Positions 29,956 through 34,118 of a stretch of DNA of 34,118 nucleotides are shown piece by piece. The translations under genes were made by a program, and so were the position numbers. The number at the start of each line of letters is the position of its first letter. Position 1 is the first letter of the stretch. The notes under the pieces are model-generated. The model was given only the letters and a program-made list of their open reading frames with translations, was not told the DNA's origin and searched no databases. Origin of the DNA: Alphaproteobacteria bacterium (lineage in GTDB: Bacteria > Pseudomonadota > Alphaproteobacteria > UBA9655); the NCBI GenBank assembly GCA_019746105.1, contig JAIESK010000035.1, forward strand, positions 1-34,118, in the 5' to 3' direction.

Positions 29956-31326
29956 TTACTCAAGAAAAATTTGATGATTTTTAAGCTCATTACGAAGGTG
30001 TTTTGTCAAAATTTCCAATCCATCTTTTGTGGAAGATTCGCATCGCGCAACGAGAACATCTTCTGTATGGGAAGCGCGTAATAACCACCACCCCTCCTCG
30101 AGTTGAACACGAATTCCATCGATGTCTACAAAAGAATGACCTTCAGCTTTTAAATTGGCTTTTATGAGTTGTGGAATATTGAATTTTAGTTCTGAAGGAC
30201 AAGGAATTCGGATTTCAGGAGTCCCATGGAAATGAGGTAAATCATCGTACAATTCTTCTAAACTTTGAGAGGAGAGGGATAACAGAGAGAGGAGTTGGAG
30301 TGCTGCATAAATCCCATCATCAAAACCATAATAGTTTTCTTTAAAGAAAAGATGCCCGCTCATCTCGCCTCCAAGGAGGGCCTGTGAATCAGACATTTTT
30401 GTTTTAATATGAGAGTGACCTGTTTTCCACATTAAGCCATTTCCACCTTGACGTTTAATTTCATCAAAAAGTCCTTGGCTGGCTTTAATATCAGCAATGA
30501 TAGTTGCTTTTGAGTTGCGTTTTAAGAGATCATTTGCAAATAATAATAGAAGTTGATCTCCCCATAAAATACGCCCCTTACCATCAATAGCTATTAAGCG
30601 ATCACCATCTCCGTCAAAAGCAAGTCCCAAATGGCATTTATTTTGAGAAACCAATTCTTGCAGCTGAACGAGGTTTTCTGGGTTTGAAGGATCAGGTGGA
30701 TGAGCTGGAAAAGTACCATCGATCTCGACATTTAAAAGGATATGTTTTCCTGGAAGTTTTTGGACAAGACTCTTTACAATTTCACTGGTAGCTCCATGTC
30801 CAGAGTCCCAAGCAACGGTTAACTCTTTGCCAAATGTAAGATCTTCTAGTAAACGGCTTACATACATAGAGGAAATCTGATGGCTAAAAACCTTTCCTTG
30901 ACCACTGCTTAATTGTTGAGGAGAAAATTGAGAAAAAGTCTGGATACTCTCCCCAAAGAAGGGTTTTTTTTGATGACTTAACTTAAACCCATTATGTGTG
31001 GGAGGGTTATGGGAACCCGTTATCATAATCGCCCCATCTACTGGCAAAATGTACTCTGAAAAATAGAGCATGGGGGTTGGTCCAACTCCTAAGTCATAAA
31101 CATCAGTCCCTGACTCGCATAGGCCTTGAATAAGAGCTTTATGGAGCTGGGGAGAACTGAGGCGTCCATCTCGACACACAGCAACTGATTTTCCATTTGT
31201 TTCTCTTATGATATGACCAAAACATCTTCCAATCCAATAAGCGTCTTTATCAAAAAGAGTTTTGTCTACAATACCACGAATATCATATTCTCTTAAAAGA
31301 CTTGGATGAAAGCTTAGAGTATCCAT
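29956..31326 (-). CDS. Phosphomannomutase/phosphoglucomutase
   Basis: 'LREYDIRGIVDKTLF', 'GAIMITGSHNPPTHNGFKL', 'GLAFDGDGDRLIAID', 'LLGGEMSGHLFFKENYYGFDDGIYAAL'. Confidence 0.95.
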   Translation of the reverse strand: MDTLSFHPSLLREYDIRGIVDKTLFDKDAYWIGRCFGHIIRETNGKSVAVCRDGRLSSPQLHKALIQGLCESGTDVYDLGVGPTPMLYFSEYILPVDGAIMITGSHNPPTHNGFKLSHQKKPFFGESIQTFSQFSPQQLSSGQGKVFSHQISSMYVSRLLEDLTFGKELTVAWDSGHGATSEIVKSLVQKLPGKHILLNVEIDGTFPAHPPDPSNPENLVQLQELVSQNKCHLGLAFDGDGDRLIAIDGKGRILWGDQLLLLFANDLLKRNSKATIIADIKASQGLFDEIKRQGGNGLMWKTGHSHIKTKMSDSQALLGGEMSGHLFFKENYYGFDDGIYAALQLLSLLSLSSQSLEELYDDLPHFHGTPEIRIPCPSELKFNIPQLIKANLKAEGHSFVDIDGIRVQLEEGWWLLRASHTEDVLVARCESSTKDGLEILTKHLRNELKNHQIFLE

Positions 31327-31621
31327 TAAATTTTCTCACTCATTAGTTTTTTAAAACCAAAGGACTTTAACAACATTGTTTTTGAAAAGATAGGGTAAAT
31401 AGGTACATAACAACACAACATTTATAAAAACTTCATACAAGTAATTTTTGTTAATGAATAGACAAATAGTCTCTTTCCTCCGGCTTTCTTTGAAGAACGT
31501 TCGTTTTTATCTCTTCTCAAGTAACATCTCCTCTGAAAATTAATAAAAAATATTGAAAAATATTAAGTATCATATATATAGATATTATATTTTTATTTAA
31601 CTTTTTTAAAGTGAGAATGCA

Positions 31622-32914
31622 ATGATTAAATTTAAAAGTTTAATACCCACTCTGATTTTGACAATTCTTTTATCAGTCAACAATGCTTTTTCTATGGATG
31701 AATTCGGTGAAAGCGAACGGTTTCTATCAACTGCGCCTAATTCCTCTCGAGACTTGAATTCATCAGAAACTATAGAAAATGGTCATTTGGTTTATAATAT
31801 ATCGACAGCAAAAGAAGGATACGTGGAAGCAAAAACTCGGCTTTGTATTTTGAGAGAACTTTTAAAAACCAATCCAGAGATGACTATCAATACACGCGTT
31901 CCTTCTCCAGACTTACTCTGGCCTCTGTATCAAGCAGATAAGTCGTTTATAGAGGAAAGAATTGTCGGTCGCTCAAACAAAAAAGCGATCCGGAACTCGA
32001 TTGCTTATCTCCATGGAATAGCCTTAAAAGCGGGATGGGATAAAAATATGAGTATAAGTGATTTAAATTGGATCGGAAAGGTTTGGGTTCACTTGTTATC
32101 GAGCGCTCCTGAATCTCAAAAACATGCGCTAGCAGATGAGTACAAGGAAAATACATTTAGGGGCCCTGAGGGCATCGCTGAGTTGATGAAATATTTGGAA
32201 CAACAGAACATCGATCAGGATTTTCAAGAATACCCTGATTCAAATTATAGTAATAATTGGATGAAATCCCATGGTTTTATCATGCCTCTAATATCTCCAA
32301 CAGGTGCTTTTCCGCTTTCAGCTATGAGAGAGTCTTGGAGTTTTTTCCGACAAGATGGATCTCAAGTCGCTACTTATCTTGATTTTTTAGCCGTTCCTAC
32401 AGATGCTCTGGTCGATTTTGATTATGCTAAAGACTATCCGCCCTGCGATGCTTGGAACCATGATGCTACTCATGTGGGTAAATTCCGTTTTACTATTGAA
32501 GATCAAGCTCTAGCTTCCGCAAAGCAAATGGCAACCATGCTCCAAAATTTAGAAAACGCTAGGCTCGATATCAGTGAACTTAATAAGTTTGATATTGCCT
32601 TTTTTCATGTATTTCACGAGTCACAAGTTGCGTTGTCACTAGATTACATCTTATATAGAATCAACATGAAAAAAGACTGGGCAAATGAGACTATTAATTC
32701 TGAAATCATTCCAATTCCTCATAGCTTTCATAGTGTTGAACAATATCAAAGCTATGTTGAGGGTACAGAACTTCTTGGTATCCATTTAGAGGGAGAAGAT
32801 CTCATTGAAAAATACAGAAGTTATCTAAGAATCTTACTAGAGGGTTTAGATCTTCTGGAGAAATTTGCTTATACTATAAGTGAAGATTCGTGCGCTTTGG
32901 CTCCACTTGCTTGA
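31622..32914 (+). CDS. Exported protein of unknown function
   Basis: 430 aa with signal peptide MIKFKSLIPTLILTILLSVNNAFSMDE. Otherwise hydrophilic, with no recognised motif. Confidence 0.7.
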   Translation: MIKFKSLIPTLILTILLSVNNAFSMDEFGESERFLSTAPNSSRDLNSSETIENGHLVYNISTAKEGYVEAKTRLCILRELLKTNPEMTINTRVPSPDLLWPLYQADKSFIEERIVGRSNKKAIRNSIAYLHGIALKAGWDKNMSISDLNWIGKVWVHLLSSAPESQKHALADEYKENTFRGPEGIAELMKYLEQQNIDQDFQEYPDSNYSNNWMKSHGFIMPLISPTGAFPLSAMRESWSFFRQDGSQVATYLDFLAVPTDALVDFDYAKDYPPCDAWNHDATHVGKFRFTIEDQALASAKQMATMLQNLENARLDISELNKFDIAFFHVFHESQVALSLDYILYRINMKKDWANETINSEIIPIPHSFHSVEQYQSYVEGTELLGIHLEGEDLIEKYRSYLRILLEGLDLLEKFAYTISEDSCALAPLA

Positions 32915-33029
32915 TGAGCTCTTATTCGAAGAATGCTTCTTTAGGCATCCAAATTTTCAGTTTGTGCGATTTATAGCAAGCTGAAGGGGATCTTAGTGCT
33001 ATGTTTTTGGTATGGACCCTTTTGGTAGC

Positions 33030-33090
33030 TGGCGGAGGGAGTGGGATTCGAACCCACGGTACGTTTGCACGCACAACGGTTTTCGAGACG
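33030..33090 (-). pseudogene. 3' half of tRNA-Ser(CGA): anticodon loop to CCA only
   Basis: Reverse complement reads GTCTCGAAAACCGTTGTGCGTGCAAACGTACCGTGGGTTCGAATCCCACTCCCTCCGCCA: anticodon loop CTCGAAA, long variable arm GTGCGT-GCAA-ACGTAC, perfect T stem-loop GTGGG-TTCGAAT-CCCAC, acceptor TCCCTCC-G-CCA. No partner GGAGGGA or D-arm upstream. Confidence 0.85.
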
Positions 33091-33298
33091 ATTGAAATGT
33101 TTAACTGATAGCAAATGTTAACGAATTATGTTAATAAAATCAAGGCATTATATCGAATTCTTTGCTGCTGCTTATACGGATTTGTTACTGTTTTTTGTCT
33201 CCAAATGTCCCTTGAGTATCCCACGCCTACTTTAAAAATATTTGAACAATTAAGCCTTTTGAAGGCAAGTCAACCACAAGAGGACGAACTCATTTCTC

Positions 33299-33478
33299 CT
33301 AAGCAGAATTAGTATTCGGCGCAAGAGTCGCCTTCTTTCTCCACTCCTCATATTGACACGTTGTTTCACATGCACAATCAAGCGGAAAGAGGAGAAAAGC
33401 ATTGATGCGATGGAACACGTCATATGCAACAAGATCATGGTGCTTTTCTAAATATTCAGGTGAAAACTTTTTAGGTGG
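33299..33478 (-). pseudogene. Possible C-terminal gene remnant
   Basis: Open frame without an early Met: NPPKKFSPEYLEKHHDLVAYDVFHRINAFLLFPLDCACETTCQYEEWRKKATLAPNTNSA*, with protein-like composition. Confidence 0.35.
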
Positions 33479-33491
33479 GTTTCAGATTTTC

Positions 33492-33674
33492 ATGGCTTTT
33501 TCCTCAATGTTATTTTATCAGCTCTCACTTGCACTTTTACCCTTCTGGGGTGAATTCTTTAGTTTAAGCTCTTTAAGAAAACTTCTTCTCGTAAAAATGA
33601 AAATTTTACCTTATTCTTACTTATCTCTTGGCTTTTGGCTAAGAACCAATATTTTTTGGAGAATTGTTAAATAA
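33492..33674 (+). CDS. Possible small membrane protein
   Basis: In-frame ATG inside the 33402 ORF; MAFSSMLFYQLSLALLPFWGEFFSLSSLRKLLLVKMKILPYSYLSLGFWLRTNIFWRIVK*. Ends 10 nt before the next ATG. Confidence 0.3.
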   Translation: MAFSSMLFYQLSLALLPFWGEFFSLSSLRKLLLVKMKILPYSYLSLGFWLRTNIFWRIVK

Positions 33675-33684
33675 GGTATAAAAA

Positions 33685-34118
33685 ATGCATATGCTAATTT
33701 TAATAACATTGAGTGCTATTGCTTCAGTATCAATTTATCTTTTGGACAAATCAGTTTTTCTTCATAACAATACATTTCTATACTCAATTTTGGGACATTC
33801 CTATGAAACACAACATTTTTACCTCCTAGCTTATTTATCTTATTTCTCTGCTTTTTCTCCTCTTCCTCTCTTCTTATTAGGTTTGGGAAAAGGTCTTCGT
33901 CCTCTTTATGCTGCAGGATTGCTTGCAACTGCCCTTTTGGGATTTGCTATAGTCTTATTTAATGGCTTAAATTCTTATCTATTATATTCAACTATGTCTT
34001 TTTTTGTTTTTTCAGTTTTTGGAATTTTTATTTTAGTAAATAGAGCTCTTCTTCATTATAAAACAGCTTCTGGAGAAGTTATATGGTATTCTTCATCTTC
34101 TCTTTTACGAGATTTTGT
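33685..34118 (+). CDS. Membrane protein of unknown function (partial, open to the right edge)
   Basis: ATG at 33685 with upstream AAGG; MHMLILITLSAIASVSIYLLDKSVFLHNNTFLYSILGHSYETQHFYLLAYLSYFSAFSPLPLFLLGLGKGLRPLYAAGLLATALLGFAIVLF..., open for 144 codons to the end. Confidence 0.65.
   Translation, partial: MHMLILITLSAIASVSIYLLDKSVFLHNNTFLYSILGHSYETQHFYLLAYLSYFSAFSPLPLFLLGLGKGLRPLYAAGLLATALLGFAIVLFNGLNSYLLYSTMSFFVFSVFGIFILVNRALLHYKTASGEVIWYSSSSLLRDF

Noticed and set aside
31327-31621. LexA-like or other operator around GAACGTTCGTT in the AT-rich intergenic region
   Set aside because: Spacing does not fit the alphaproteobacterial GTTC-N7-GTTC pattern; short palindrome likely by chance.
33030-33120. 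Complete tRNA-Ser
   Set aside because: Acceptor 5' strand (GGAGGGA) and D arm are absent upstream of the anticodon; the anticodon stem 5' strand also mismatches, so only the 3' half is supported.
1-34118. CRISPR array, toxin-antitoxin, restriction-modification or other defence system
   Set aside because: No regularly spaced repeats and no recognisable defence proteins in any inspected ORF.

Overview
The window has a conserved alphaproteobacterial housekeeping backbone at about 0-11.6 kb: coaD (partial), gyrA, ssb, an MHS-type MFS transporter, and phoH-ybeY-corC-lnt-metK, plus two orphan exported proteins. It is followed by a DUF1343/NamZ-type gene and then a surface-glycan locus of about 19 kb (12.7-31.3 kb). 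That locus encodes a PglC-like phosphoglycosyl transferase, a methyltransferase, two DegT-type sugar aminotransferases, a GT4, a PglF/WbpM-like 4,6-dehydratase, a GNAT, a GtrB-like GT2, GtrA, RfbA, RfbB, a phosphohexomutase and large polytopic GT-C-like membrane proteins. The most notable structure is at 21.5-26.3 kb. A unit made of the large membrane protein plus the 5' end of the GT2 gene appears tandemly duplicated, with an 11-bp microhomology at the breakpoint. One copy carries a 1-nt frameshift, a 27-codon GT2 stub marks the junction, the two copies are a mosaic of near-identical and strongly diverged patches, and an IS110-like transposase 5' remnant sits at the 3' end of the intact copy. 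At 33030-33090 there is only the 3' half of a tRNA-Ser(CGA), with no matching 5' half, which looks like an integration (att) scar. To its right are decayed or short ORFs and a partial membrane protein. No CRISPR array, rRNA, complete mobile element or recognisable defence system was found. Taxonomic placement (intracellular alphaproteobacterium, Holosporales/Rickettsiales-like) is only an inference from gene content and AT-richness.
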